This document shows, in pieces, positions 10,252 to 18,974 of a DNA stretch of 64,000 nucleotides (position 1 is the stretch's first letter; every line of letters begins with the position of its first letter). The stretch comes from Agrobacterium tumefaciens. GTDB lineage: Bacteria > Pseudomonadota > Alphaproteobacteria > Rhizobiales > Rhizobiaceae. Location of the stretch: positions 124,001-188,000 of the forward strand of contig NZ_JXQV01000001.1 in assembly GCF_000834635.1 (NCBI RefSeq), in the 5' to 3' direction. A program made the translations under genes and the position numbers. Under the pieces are notes generated by a model. It saw nothing but the letters and a program-made list of their open reading frames with translations, did no database searches and had not been told where the DNA came from.

Positions 10252-10979
10252 ACCAGCGGCTCTGCGCCGGGTCTGTCGATCAGCCGCGTTTCCACCGAAC
10301 CGACGATGATGCAGGTTGCCATATCCGCCATGTCGCTGCGCGCATCGGCCAAGGGCACAACCCGCATACGCTCATCCGCCCGCCCGGCAGCACGACCGAA
10401 AATGACCGGCACGGTTCCCGGCAAATGAGCCCGCAAAACATCGAACGCCGTTGCCAGCTGGTGCGGGCGCGCTTTGCTGACCGGATTGTAGAAGGCCATC
10501 ACGAAACCGGCCTCAGCCGCCAGAACCAGACGCTTCTCAATCAGCGACCAGGGTTTCAGATTATCCGATAGCGAAATGGCGCAGAAATCATGCCCCAGCG
10601 GCGCCCCGGCCTTGGCTGCCACCGCAAGCATAGCCGTGACACCCGGCACAACGCGAAAATCTATGCTTCGCCAATCGGCAGGACCGTTTTCGATGGCCTC
10701 GCAGACGGCAGCCGCCATGGCAAAGACACCGGGATCTCCGCCTGAGACAACACAAACCTTTCCGCCCGCAGCAGCCATCGTCAGCGCCGCTTGCGCACGG
10801 CTCAATTCCTCACGATTGTCAGAGGCATGGCGACGCTGGTGCGGTTGTAATGACAGGCGGTCGAGATACGGAATATAGCCGAAAAAATCATCCGCCTCGC
10901 GCACCGCATCCAGCGCTTCCGGCGTGATCTGCCCCAGATTGCCGGGGCCAAGGCCAACAACGGTCAGCTGCCCGCTCAC
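10218..10979 (-). CDS. cobJ: precorrin-3B C17-methyltransferase
   Basis: Catalyses ring contraction with C-17 methylation of precorrin-3B to precorrin-4. It is a 253 aa tetrapyrrole methylase with VGLGPGNLGQITPEA, VVSGGDPGVFAMAAAVCEA and VVPGVTAMLAVAAKAGAPLGHDF. The start codon is GTG at 10979, overlapping the cobI stop in GTGA, which points to translational coupling. Its 3' end overlaps convergent cobK by 34 bp. It is the last gene of the cobG-cobH-cobI-cobJ series; its substrate is produced by CobG, encoded upstream in the same run. Confidence 0.95.
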   Translation of the reverse strand: MSGQLTVVGLGPGNLGQITPEALDAVREADDFFGYIPYLDRLSLQPHQRRHASDNREELSRAQAALTMAAAGGKVCVVSGGDPGVFAMAAAVCEAIENGPADWRSIDFRVVPGVTAMLAVAAKAGAPLGHDFCAISLSDNLKPWSLIEKRLVLAAEAGFVMAFYNPVSKARPHQLATAFDVLRAHLPGTVPVIFGRAAGRADERMRVVPLADARSDMADMATCIIVGSVETRLIDRPGAEPLVYSPRSSIRES

Positions 10980-11758
10980 GGCGTGTCTCCATGCACAGGC
11001 CGGTCTTTCCAGCCCGGCACCAGAACCAGCGAGAAATAGGGAGCAGGGGAGCCATCATGTTCGGCGAGCCGCATGGCGTGACCATTGGCCATCGTGCCGC
11101 GCTCCACATAAAGCGCGCCCTGCAGCTTGCCCGCTCTTTCCAAGGCCCTTCGAATTTTCGGCAGATTGCGACCAACCTTCATGATGACAGCACCATCCGT
11201 GCCGGATAGCCGCTCCGTCAGCGTTTCCTCACCCAGCGTGCCGGGAAGAACGCTCAAGATGTCGTCGCCCTGCACCAGCGGCAGCCCAGCCATGGACCAA
11301 CAGCCGGACATGGCTGTAATACCGGCCACCACTTCCGCCGGATAGGTCGGTGCAAGCCGCAAATGCAGGTGCATATAGGAGCCGTAAAACAGCGGATCGC
11401 CTTCCGAAAGCACAGCAACGCTGCGCCCGGCATCCAGATGAACGGCGATATCCTTGGCCGATTGATCGAAAAAGCCCGCGATGGCACCGCGATAATCATC
11501 GCCGTTCTTGTCGCTTTCCACCGTCACGGGATAGACCAGCGGCATTTCCACCGTGCCGGGGCGGATGAAGTTCTCGACGATTCCACGCCCGTTGCCCGTG
11601 CTGCCCCTCTTGCAGAAAAAGGCCAGAACATCGGCAGTCTCGATGGCCCGAACGGCCTTCAAGGTCAAAAGCTCAGGATCTCCGGGGCCGGTACCGACGC
11701 CAATCAGCTTGCCTTTCAAGGTCTTGACAGGCTCTGGCTCAAACATCGCAGCACTCAT
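10976..11758 (-). CDS. cobI: precorrin-2 C20-methyltransferase
   Basis: SAM-dependent C-20 methylation of precorrin-2 to precorrin-3A. The protein is 260 aa from the ATG at 11758; the core starts at LIGVGTGPGDPELLTLKAVRAIE and has VLSEGDPLFYGSYMHLH and AGITAMSGCWSMAGLPL, all typical of CobI/CbiL. The ATG overlaps the cobH stop as ATGA. The open frame runs on to 12019, but that part overlaps cobH and carries no family similarity. A second Met four residues in is an equally possible start. Confidence 0.95.
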   Translation of the reverse strand: MSAAMFEPEPVKTLKGKLIGVGTGPGDPELLTLKAVRAIETADVLAFFCKRGSTGNGRGIVENFIRPGTVEMPLVYPVTVESDKNGDDYRGAIAGFFDQSAKDIAVHLDAGRSVAVLSEGDPLFYGSYMHLHLRLAPTYPAEVVAGITAMSGCWSMAGLPLVQGDDILSVLPGTLGEETLTERLSGTDGAVIMKVGRNLPKIRRALERAGKLQGALYVERGTMANGHAMRLAEHDGSPAPYFSLVLVPGWKDRPVHGDTP

Positions 11759-12387
11759 AGGCCAGGCCTCGCCACGGCATTGACCGCCGCCGCCGTCATC
11801 GCAGAACCGCCCAGCCGTCCCTTGACGATGGCATAGGGAATGCCAAGCGGGCTTTCCGCCAGCGCATCCTTGGATTCCATCGCACCGACGAAACCAACCG
11901 GCATGCCGATAATGGCAGCGGGGCGAGGCGCGCCTCGCTCCAGCAATTCCAGCAGATAAAACAAAGCGGTTGGCGCATTGCCAATGGCAACGACAGCGCC
12001 ATCCAGCTTGTCGCCCCACAGGTCGATGGCAGCCGCTGACCGGGTATTGCCGATGGTCTTTGCCAATCCCGGCGTGCGCGGATCGCGCAAGGTGCAGATG
12101 ACCTCATTGCTGGCTGGCAAACGCGCACGGGTCACGCCATGCGCCACCATTTCGGCGTCACACAAAACAGGCTTTCCACCAATCAGCGCGCCGCGTGCCG
12201 CATCGACGAAATCGGGGGAGAACCGAAAATGCTGTGCCGATTCCACCAGCCCGCAGGCGTGGATCATGCGGATGGCAATGTCAGCCTGATCCGGTGTGAA
12301 CGCAGACAAGTCCGCCTCTTCGCGCACCATCGCAAAAGAGCGTTCATAGATCGCGTTACCATCGCGGATATAGTCGTATTCTATCAT
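11755..12387 (-). CDS. cobH: precorrin-8X methylmutase
   Basis: Moves the methyl group from C-11 to C-12, turning precorrin-8X into hydrogenobyrinic acid. At 210 aa it is the standard length, and the catalytic His is visible at residue 43 in RMIHACGLVE, the position known for CobH. Other conserved stretches are TLRDPRTPGLAKTIGNTRSAAAI and GAPRPAAIIGMPVGFVGAMESK. It is coupled by ATGA overlaps to cobG upstream and cobI downstream, so cobG-cobH-cobI-cobJ form a tightly packed translational series. Confidence 0.96.
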   Translation of the reverse strand: MIEYDYIRDGNAIYERSFAMVREEADLSAFTPDQADIAIRMIHACGLVESAQHFRFSPDFVDAARGALIGGKPVLCDAEMVAHGVTRARLPASNEVICTLRDPRTPGLAKTIGNTRSAAAIDLWGDKLDGAVVAIGNAPTALFYLLELLERGAPRPAAIIGMPVGFVGAMESKDALAESPLGIPYAIVKGRLGGSAMTAAAVNAVARPGL

Positions 12388-13748
12388 CGATCTTCCTGTC
12401 GGAGCGCCGCGACAATGCGGTCCTTGCCAAGACGGGCAAGCAGGGCGCGGGCATTTTCTCCGGGCTTATGTTCTTTTTCGTATAATCCGGCAAGCCGCGA
12501 AAGTGCTGCACGCTGCTCAGGAAAGGGCAAAATCACATCCGCAGGGTCTCCGGCACGCCCACTATAGCGAAAGGCAAGCCCATCGGCAGAGCCTGAAAAG
12601 GTGAGCGGTGCAGATGTCGGATGCGCGCAGCCCTTGCCGCAGCCGGACATATGCAGCGACAGGGACCCATCCAGCAGACCAGACATGTGACGCGCCGCAT
12701 ATTCGCCGAGCTCATGGGTGGCAATATAGGCCGAGGCGCAAGCGGGTTTTCCGGAGCAGACAGCGATCGAAGAACGCGGGTCCTTCGCATTGGTTACGAA
12801 ACCGGCCTGACGTGCATGGTCGAGAAGCCCGGAACATGCCGCTTCATCACCCACAAAAAACAGGGCATGCGCCGGGCCGGGCCGAACTGTGCTGATCCCC
12901 AGCATCGTGGCCTGGGCGCAGAGGCTGGCCAGTGCCTCAGCCGAAATCTGCCCGAAGGCGGGCGCAACAGAAACCGCAAAGACGCCGTCTGACAGACGCG
13001 CCAAACCGTAATGCTGTGGTTCAAACACCTCTGAAGCGTCGGAGAGGCCAACATCCTCAAGCAACCGACCTGCACAGATCGCCTGCACTGTCTCAATATC
13101 CAGATCGCGCCCCCGCGCATCCGGTCCCCGGTCAGCCAGACAGGCGAGGAGACCGATCACGACATCAGCTGCATCCGTCGCGCCAAAAGCACCGGCGCGC
13201 AGCGCCTTGTCTTGCGTGCCGCCCAGCATCAACAGCCAGAACACATCACGTCCAGAGCTGACGGCCTTCAAACGGATATCGGCCAACAAGCCACCCATCC
13301 GCACATGCCCGCCCCCATCGATGATCACAGACATTTTAGCCGCCAGCCGCTTATGCAAGTCCTGCGCGGCGGCATGCTGACATACCCGGTCCATAATCCC
13401 ACGCGGATCGGCAATGGCTGTTTCGTCAAACCCTGCCAAGGGCGAGATTTCCACGGCAAGACCTTGCCGCACAGGCAGACCAAGGGCTGAAACATCGCGC
13501 TCCAGCACAGCGGCACTGTCAGCCGTCAATCCGCGAAACTGCACGCCGCCGCGTGCTGTAACATCCAGCAGACCATTGCCGTGTCGCGTTGCAAGGGCGC
13601 ACAGCCTTTCCAGATCCTGTGGTGAAACCGCGCGGGTGAATGCCACGCGAGACAGAAGCCCGTCACCGGTCTGCATGGGTGCGGATAAAGCAGGGCAGAC
13701 GCCCCTGCGCGAAAAGGGTTGGACACTATCAAGCTGCGCGTCTCTCAT
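12384..13748 (-). CDS. cobG: precorrin-3B synthase (aerobic, O2-dependent)
   Basis: Iron-sulfur mono-oxygenase that converts precorrin-3A to precorrin-3B using O2; its presence marks the aerobic route. It is 454 aa and resembles nitrite/sulfite reductases, with the substrate-binding region VTARGGVQFRGLT in the N-terminal half. The 4Fe-4S cysteine pattern is in the C-terminal half: CSGKPACASA, then SGCGKGCAHP. The gene starts at an ATG overlapping the cobN stop (ATGA, 13745-13748) and ends overlapping the cobH start. Having CobG beside CbiD makes the pathway a mix of aerobic and anaerobic-type enzymes. Confidence 0.94.
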   Translation of the reverse strand: MRDAQLDSVQPFSRRGVCPALSAPMQTGDGLLSRVAFTRAVSPQDLERLCALATRHGNGLLDVTARGGVQFRGLTADSAAVLERDVSALGLPVRQGLAVEISPLAGFDETAIADPRGIMDRVCQHAAAQDLHKRLAAKMSVIIDGGGHVRMGGLLADIRLKAVSSGRDVFWLLMLGGTQDKALRAGAFGATDAADVVIGLLACLADRGPDARGRDLDIETVQAICAGRLLEDVGLSDASEVFEPQHYGLARLSDGVFAVSVAPAFGQISAEALASLCAQATMLGISTVRPGPAHALFFVGDEAACSGLLDHARQAGFVTNAKDPRSSIAVCSGKPACASAYIATHELGEYAARHMSGLLDGSLSLHMSGCGKGCAHPTSAPLTFSGSADGLAFRYSGRAGDPADVILPFPEQRAALSRLAGLYEKEHKPGENARALLARLGKDRIVAALRQEDR

Positions 13749-16700
13749 GCGCTGGCCTTTACCGTATCAGGCGCAATCAGCATTTCCAGCTCCGCATCCA
13801 CCGAATTGCGGCGGCTGTGCCAGAGGCTGCGATGGCGGGCAGATAGAAAACGCCGCGCCATGGCCTCTGCCGCCTGCGGGTTTTCCCGCAGAATAAACGC
13901 ACGCACCTCGTCATTGCCGAAATAGGCATCATAAAGCGCATCAATCAGGGACGATGGCACCGCATGGGTCGTTTCGGCAAATCCGATCAGCCGATCCACC
14001 GTCTCGGCAAATTCCGAGGCACCGCGAGGTCCGTGGCGCATCTGCCCGGCGATGAAACGTGGATTGATGGCACGGGCGCGCACCACACGGGTGATCGCCT
14101 GCGCAATGGAGCGGGCGCGGGGCCGGGCCGGATCAGTCGTATCCAGCGCCACCACATCGGCCGATTGGCCAAGTGTGGCTTTCGCTGCCGCAAACCCGCC
14201 GATAAAGGCGACATCGGAAGACCCATCCAGAATATCCCGCCCGGGATCATCGCCGGTGTGAACCAGCAATTCGGCTTTTTCCACCTGGCCCGCAAAGCTG
14301 GCATCGGCAAAAACGCCGAGACCATCGGCACCGCCATAGGCATGGCTTGCCGCATCGAGATAGGCTTGGCCCAGATCTTCACGCTCATCCCAGCGGCCAC
14401 TCGACAGCTTCTCCTCGATGCCTGCGCCATAGGTGCCCGGTGCAGAGCCGAAAATCCGGGCCGGTATATGGCCAAGCTGTGCAGCTTCTTCGCCCAGCGG
14501 GTTGTCACCAGCCGCTTCCTCGCGGCGCGCAATCGCCTTTGCGGCAGCGTCCAGCAACGCAATCAATGCCGGAAACATATCCCGGAATAGGCCGGAAATG
14601 CGAAATGTCACATCCACACGGGGCCGCCCCAGCACGGCGGGCGGCAGCACTTCGATGCCGGTCACGCGGCCTGTGGCCATATCGTGGATGGGTCTCGCAC
14701 CCATCAGATGCAGCGCCTGCCCCACATCTTCGCCGCCATTGCGCAACGATGCCGAACCCCAGAGATCGAAGACGATATGTTTCGGCCAGTCGCCATGGCT
14801 TTGCAGATGGTGACGCAAAACTTCCTCACCCGCCATGCGGCCAAGCTCGAAGGCGGTCCGGGTCGGCATGGTGCGCGGGTCGGCGGCATAGAGATTGCGC
14901 CCGGTGGGCAACACATCCAGCCGCCCGCGTGCAGGCGCACCCGATGGACCCGGCACAATATGCAGCCCATCTAGCGCCGACAAAAGCGCCGCCTTTTCCG
15001 CCAGCGCACTCTGACGTCTGAGAGAATCCGGCTCATCATCCGCGCATCGGCCAAACACATGCTGGCCGTCCTTGATGGCGAAGTCCTTGAGATCACAGAG
15101 AAACGCATCGATTCGGGAAAGCGCCGTATCGGCATCATCGCCCATATCGATGCCCGCATCTGCCGCCAGCCCGGTCTCCTGCGCCTTCTCGACAATAAGC
15201 TTGGCCAGCCGATCACGGCGGCGACGGTCCAGCCCGTCTGCCTGCGCATATTCATCGACAAGCTGCTCCAGCGCCATCTGATCCGGCGATAGTCCCGCCT
15301 CGATGAGAACAGGCGGGATATGACCGATGGTAACAGCCGCAATGCGCCGCTTGGCCACCGCTGCCTCACCGGGATTGGAGACGATGAAGGGATAGATGAC
15401 CGGCAGCGGCCCGGTGACGATTTCGGGGAAACAGGCCTGCGATAGCGCGACGGTCTTTCCCGGCAACCATTCCAGCGTGCCATGGGCACCGACATGGATG
15501 ATGGCATGGGCTCCAAGCCCCTGCTGCATCCACGCGCCAAAGGCCACAAGCGCATGGCGTGGCGGCAAGGTTGGGTCGTGATAATCAACACGCCGGTCTT
15601 CATTGCGGCCACGATCCGGCGCAAGCGCCACGGTCACGGCTCCAAACTGCGAGGCGCGAAAACGAAATTCTCCGCCTTCGAACGCATCATCCTCGGCCAC
15701 ATCACCCCATGTGTCATCAAGCGTTTGGCTTGCATCCGCTGGCATGGATGCGCGAAACGCGCCGTAATGGTCGGCTCCGAATGATGCTGTGCCAGCTTCG
15801 ATGCGGTCCAGCAGCTCTCTCGGCGTCTGCGGAATATCATCAACTGAATATCCCGCCTCCCGCAAATCCCGCAGCATCTCCAGCACGCTCTGCGGCACAT
15901 CGAGACCCACGGCATAGCCGGTGCGCCCGGGGGCTGCGCCGGGATAATCCGGCATCAAAATGACGATACGCCGCTGCGAGGCGGCTGCATGTTTCAGCCG
16001 CAGAAAGGCCGAGACACGGTTGGCGACCTGCTCGATGCGGTCCGGCTCCGGCGTGTTGACAAGGCCTTGCCCACCATTCGGGTCAGGTTGCTTGAACGAA
16101 ATGACCCCGGCCAGCATCCGCCCATCCAGTTCCGGCAGCACCACATGCATGGCAAGATCGGATGGGTTCAGCCCACGCAGATTATCCACCCAGCCATCCC
16201 GCCGCGTGGTGGCCATGATGACCTGAAATGCAGCAACACCCAGCCGCGCAAACAAGGCTGTGCCACTCTCATCCGTCTGGCTGGCAAAGGCGGTGGCTGC
16301 GATGATGGCGTCAGGTTTCAAATCCCGAAGCGTCTCTTCCAGAAAATGTATCGCGTCATGATCCTTCAGCCCGCTGACGAAGATCGGCAGCGGCGCAAAG
16401 CCGCGTTTGCGCAACGCCTCAAACAGGGCATCAACGGGCGCGACATCTGCCGCCAGCAGCATGGAACGATAAAACAGGATGGGCAGCAGAGGGGCATTGT
16501 CAGGAAAACCGGAAAGCGCCTCTTCGAGCGCCACAAGTCCCTCGCCCGGACGGTAGAAACCGGATTTTGGCAGCGGTTCCGCCACCATGTCAGGCCAGGC
16601 ATCCCCCTTTGCAAAGGCTGAAAGCCCCGCTGCAACACGCGCCATGTTGTCAGCCCCGCCTGCGCGGAAAAAGGCGAGGATGGCGTTCAGCGTCTCAAGA

Positions 16701-17095
16701 TCGACGGTGGAAGCGGCCTCCAGCTTCTCGTCGCGCTCGCTGCATTCACCGGGCAGAAGCACCAGCTTGATGCCCCGTTGCCGCGCCATTCTGGAAAGCT
16801 GATCCACCCCGTAGCGCCAACGGTCTGCACCGCCGAGAATCCGGATAAGGATAAGCTTGGCATGCTCAGCCGTCTTTTCCATCCACAAATCGACCGACAT
16901 GGGGTGGCGAAGCTCGGAAAGGTTGGCGCTGACCATCGAGACGGACCCATCGCCATGAACAGCCCATCCACGCTCCAGCCCCGCAAGGTCACTGGCCGAA
17001 AAGGACAGCACCACCACATCCGCCCGCGGCTGGTTGAGATCAACCGGCTCGATCAGGTCGTCCAGCGACGAGGATGTGGTGGCGAGAATGTGCAT
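13745..17095 (-). CDS. cobN: aerobic cobaltochelatase subunit CobN (short form)
   Basis: Largest subunit of the ATP-dependent cobaltochelatase, which inserts Co(II) into hydrogenobyrinic acid a,c-diamide together with CobS and CobT; neither partner is encoded in this window. Motifs include IIHVGAHGTLEWLPGKT, VIYPFIVSNPGEAAVAKRR and VPGPSGAPARGRLDVLPTGRN. It is 1116 aa, against roughly 1275 for the Paracoccus/Pseudomonas denitrificans protein as I recall it. The difference lies in the middle: only about 35 residues separate the HVFG segment from the GPSGAPARGR segment, where the long form has well over 100. Both ends look intact, so this seems a natural short form rather than a truncation. It is coupled to cobG (ATGA) and starts 3 bp after cobW. 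Confidence 0.95.
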   Translation of the reverse strand: MHILATTSSSLDDLIEPVDLNQPRADVVVLSFSASDLAGLERGWAVHGDGSVSMVSANLSELRHPMSVDLWMEKTAEHAKLILIRILGGADRWRYGVDQLSRMARQRGIKLVLLPGECSERDEKLEAASTVDLETLNAILAFFRAGGADNMARVAAGLSAFAKGDAWPDMVAEPLPKSGFYRPGEGLVALEEALSGFPDNAPLLPILFYRSMLLAADVAPVDALFEALRKRGFAPLPIFVSGLKDHDAIHFLEETLRDLKPDAIIAATAFASQTDESGTALFARLGVAAFQVIMATTRRDGWVDNLRGLNPSDLAMHVVLPELDGRMLAGVISFKQPDPNGGQGLVNTPEPDRIEQVANRVSAFLRLKHAAASQRRIVILMPDYPGAAPGRTGYAVGLDVPQSVLEMLRDLREAGYSVDDIPQTPRELLDRIEAGTASFGADHYGAFRASMPADASQTLDDTWGDVAEDDAFEGGEFRFRASQFGAVTVALAPDRGRNEDRRVDYHDPTLPPRHALVAFGAWMQQGLGAHAIIHVGAHGTLEWLPGKTVALSQACFPEIVTGPLPVIYPFIVSNPGEAAVAKRRIAAVTIGHIPPVLIEAGLSPDQMALEQLVDEYAQADGLDRRRRDRLAKLIVEKAQETGLAADAGIDMGDDADTALSRIDAFLCDLKDFAIKDGQHVFGRCADDEPDSLRRQSALAEKAALLSALDGLHIVPGPSGAPARGRLDVLPTGRNLYAADPRTMPTRTAFELGRMAGEEVLRHHLQSHGDWPKHIVFDLWGSASLRNGGEDVGQALHLMGARPIHDMATGRVTGIEVLPPAVLGRPRVDVTFRISGLFRDMFPALIALLDAAAKAIARREEAAGDNPLGEEAAQLGHIPARIFGSAPGTYGAGIEEKLSSGRWDEREDLGQAYLDAASHAYGGADGLGVFADASFAGQVEKAELLVHTGDDPGRDILDGSSDVAFIGGFAAAKATLGQSADVVALDTTDPARPRARSIAQAITRVVRARAINPRFIAGQMRHGPRGASEFAETVDRLIGFAETTHAVPSSLIDALYDAYFGNDEVRAFILRENPQAAEAMARRFLSARHRSLWHSRRNSVDAELEMLIAPDTVKASA

Positions 17096-17098
17096 GGA

Positions 17099-18133
17099 TC
17101 AGGCTGCCAGCATCCGCTCGATTTTTGCGCGGTCGAGACCCTTCTCACCGATCACGACCAGACGGCTGCGACGCTCTTCGCCCGCACCCCAGGGACGGTC
17201 GAAGTAGTGGTTGACGCGCGAACCAACCGCCTGCACCTGCAAACGCATAGGCTTTGCCGAAACCTCGACAAAACCCTTGATGCGCAGCACGTTTTCGGAC
17301 GCTGCCGTTTCAGCGATCCGTGCTGCCAGCGCGTCCGCATCCGTCACGGCATCCAGTTCCACGACGAAGCTGTCGAACTCGTCATGGTCATGGTCTTCCT
17401 CGTCATCATGGTGGGTGTGGCGGTTGTCGATATCCTCTTCAACGGCCAGACCCAGACCAATCAGCACGGCTGGGTCGATGACGCCATTGGATGCGACGAT
17501 GATCTTCGCGGCCTTGGGCAAATGGGCATTGATATGCGCCTTTGCGCGCTCAAGACCCTCGGCATCCAACAGGTCGCCCTTGGTCAGCACGATGAGATCG
17601 GCGCAGGCAATCTGGTCTTCGAACACTTCTTCAACCGGGTCGTCATGGTCGAGCGCCTCGTCATTCTGGCGCTGGGCGGCAAGCGCTTCCAGATCATGCG
17701 AAACCATGCCGTCGGCAAGAGCCGCTCCATCGGCAACGGCCACGACAGCATCCACCGTCACGCGGCTTTTGATCGCTGGCCACTGGAAGGCTTGGACCAG
17801 AGGCTTGGGCAGAGCGAGGCCCGATGTTTCGATGAGAATATGCTCAACGCGGGGCTCGCGGCTCAGAATCTGCTCGATAGCCGGCTGGAAATCATCGGCC
17901 ACCGTGCAGCAAATGCAGCCATTGGCCAGTTCCACGATGTTTTCTTCCGGGCAGCTTTCAATGCCACAACCCTTGAGGATCTCGCCATCGATACCGACAT
18001 CGCCGAACTCGTTGACGATGATGGCCAGCCGCTTGCCATCCAGTTTTTCCAGCAGCCCACGCAGCAATGTGGTTTTGCCAGCGCCCAGAAAGCCGGTGAT
18101 GATGGTGCAGGGAACGCGGTCTAGCGTGGTCAT
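17099..18133 (-). CDS. cobW: CobW GTPase / metallochaperone
   Basis: G3E-family P-loop GTPase of the COG0523 group, thought to deliver cobalt for chelation by CobNST. It is 344 aa. Visible motifs are the P-loop ITGFLGAGKTTLL, the metal-binding NGCICCTVADDF (CxCC) and a His/Asp-rich loop HTHHDDEEDHDHDE around two thirds along, a likely metal store or sensor. The C-terminal CobW_C domain ends near ERMLAA. The ATG at 18133 overlaps the upstream DUF1636 stop as ATGA. Placement directly before cobN fits a cobalt-supply role, and the riboswitch upstream places it under B12 control. Confidence 0.95.
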   Translation of the reverse strand: MTTLDRVPCTIITGFLGAGKTTLLRGLLEKLDGKRLAIIVNEFGDVGIDGEILKGCGIESCPEENIVELANGCICCTVADDFQPAIEQILSREPRVEHILIETSGLALPKPLVQAFQWPAIKSRVTVDAVVAVADGAALADGMVSHDLEALAAQRQNDEALDHDDPVEEVFEDQIACADLIVLTKGDLLDAEGLERAKAHINAHLPKAAKIIVASNGVIDPAVLIGLGLAVEEDIDNRHTHHDDEEDHDHDEFDSFVVELDAVTDADALAARIAETAASENVLRIKGFVEVSAKPMRLQVQAVGSRVNHYFDRPWGAGEERRSRLVVIGEKGLDRAKIERMLAA

Positions 18134-18549
18134 GGTGTCTCCTCGGTAAAATGCAAAGGGGGAATGCGGGCCACAAGGCCGCGTTTCAAACTGTCGGGCC
18201 GTCCGCGCCACGGCATCAGGCCATCTGTCGCGCCAGCCAGAAGACGCGCACCGACCAGAAGGTCGCCAGCATCGTCTTGGGTCAGGGAACCGAACATATA
18301 AGACCAGCCATCGGCGCTGCGCATGGCCGCACTCAGGCCGCGCTTGCAATTGGCGAGGCAATTGACGCTGCGCACATCGATACCCTCAGCGCGGCCTAGC
18401 TCAACGGCGGCCTGCGCAAGGGTGGCACCCGGGCGCGGCTCTGCATTCGGGTCAACCTCATCGCGGCAGCTGCGGCAGACGAAAACGACGACGCCTGCGG
18501 CTCCGTCTGCTTTCGCGGTCTTGTCTGGTGGGGTCGATGTCAGATCCAA
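18130..18549 (-). CDS. DUF1636 ferredoxin-like protein at head of cob operon
   Basis: First gene after the cobalamin riboswitch, about 139 aa. It has four cysteines in a thioredoxin-like [2Fe-2S] pattern: FVCRSCRDE, then VNCLANCKRG. This is the DUF1636 family, commonly found in cob operons and of unknown function; a metal-binding or redox role is only an inference. The start is uncertain. No ATG lies between the riboswitch and the conserved part, so I propose the TTG at 18549, which has GGAAAG about 8 bases upstream. An ATG at 18666 would begin beside the riboswitch B12 box and is unlikely. The stop overlaps the cobW start (ATGA). Confidence 0.75.
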   Translation of the reverse strand: MDLTSTPPDKTAKADGAAGVVVFVCRSCRDEVDPNAEPRPGATLAQAAVELGRAEGIDVRSVNCLANCKRGLSAAMRSADGWSYMFGSLTQDDAGDLLVGARLLAGATDGLMPWRGRPDSLKRGLVARIPPLHFTEETP

Positions 18550-18671
18550 GGTGTCAACTTTCCGCGCCTGCAAATTCTCTCGGGGTGCGGATATCGACGC
18601 CACGCGCCAAAGCACGTTTCGCTTGATATGACCGGCTAACCGGAGCACCCCGCCCGGTAGACGCATTTCCC

Positions 18672-18850
18672 TGAAACGGCAGGTCTCCTGGCTTGCGGTG
18701 TGAGACGCCCGACACCGCCTTCCCGAACATAGTGTCCAGTGGCTTATGGCGCAGGCTCACCGCATACAGTTGCGGGGGCAGCCACGGATTGGTCCGCATT
18801 GCGAACGGAACCGTGTTCCCTCTTAGCTTTTCCCGTTGCCGGAAAAAGAC
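18672..18850 (-). promoter_or_regulatory. cobalamin riboswitch
   Basis: Read on the minus strand, the leader contains the B12 box AGCCAGGAGACCTGCC (18678-18693) and, further 5', GCCACTGG and GGGAACACGGT elements, with pairing arms such as GCGGTG/CACCGC between them. These are the conserved pieces of the AdoCbl-binding cobalamin riboswitch core. It lies between a sigma70-type promoter (18865-18893) and the DUF1636-cobW-cobN operon, and should reduce expression of that operon when cobalamin is plentiful. GC-rich inverted repeats at about 18610-18660, between the B12 box and the likely start codon, could form the expression platform. Confidence 0.93.
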
Positions 18851-18864
18851 CGTCAGTGGTTAAC

Positions 18865-18893
18865 CCTTATGCCTTGCATGGCTTTTGTGTCAA
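18865..18893 (-). promoter_or_regulatory. sigma70-type promoter of the cobW-cobN operon
   Basis: On the minus strand TTGACA (18888-18893) is separated by exactly 17 bases from ATAAGG (18865-18870). The transcript would start about 10 bases before the riboswitch core. The -35 is a perfect consensus and spacing is ideal. Confidence 0.7.
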
Positions 18894-18906
18894 TGCCGCG
18901 GCATCA

Positions 18907-18934
18907 TTGCCGTGGAAACCGTTTTGGCTATAGT
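18907..18934 (+). promoter_or_regulatory. possible promoter of cobO-cobQ
   Basis: TTGCCG (18907-18912) and TATAGT (18929-18934) with a 16 base spacer lie about 40 bp before the cobO start and diverge from the riboswitch promoter. A perfect 12 bp palindrome ATGCCGCGGCAT (18893-18904) sits between the two -35 elements. Confidence 0.4.
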
Positions 18935-18974
18935 CGCCGCTTTGACACGCATGCGCCAAGAGGAATGAGACGCC

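Noticed and set aside
16778-18124. 448-codon plus-strand frame over cobN/cobW
   Set aside because: Antisense to two certain genes, low-complexity His/Arg-rich translation, no family resemblance.
18554-18799. 81-codon minus-strand frame upstream of DUF1636
   Set aside because: It coincides with the cobalamin riboswitch, whose conserved bases explain the sequence.
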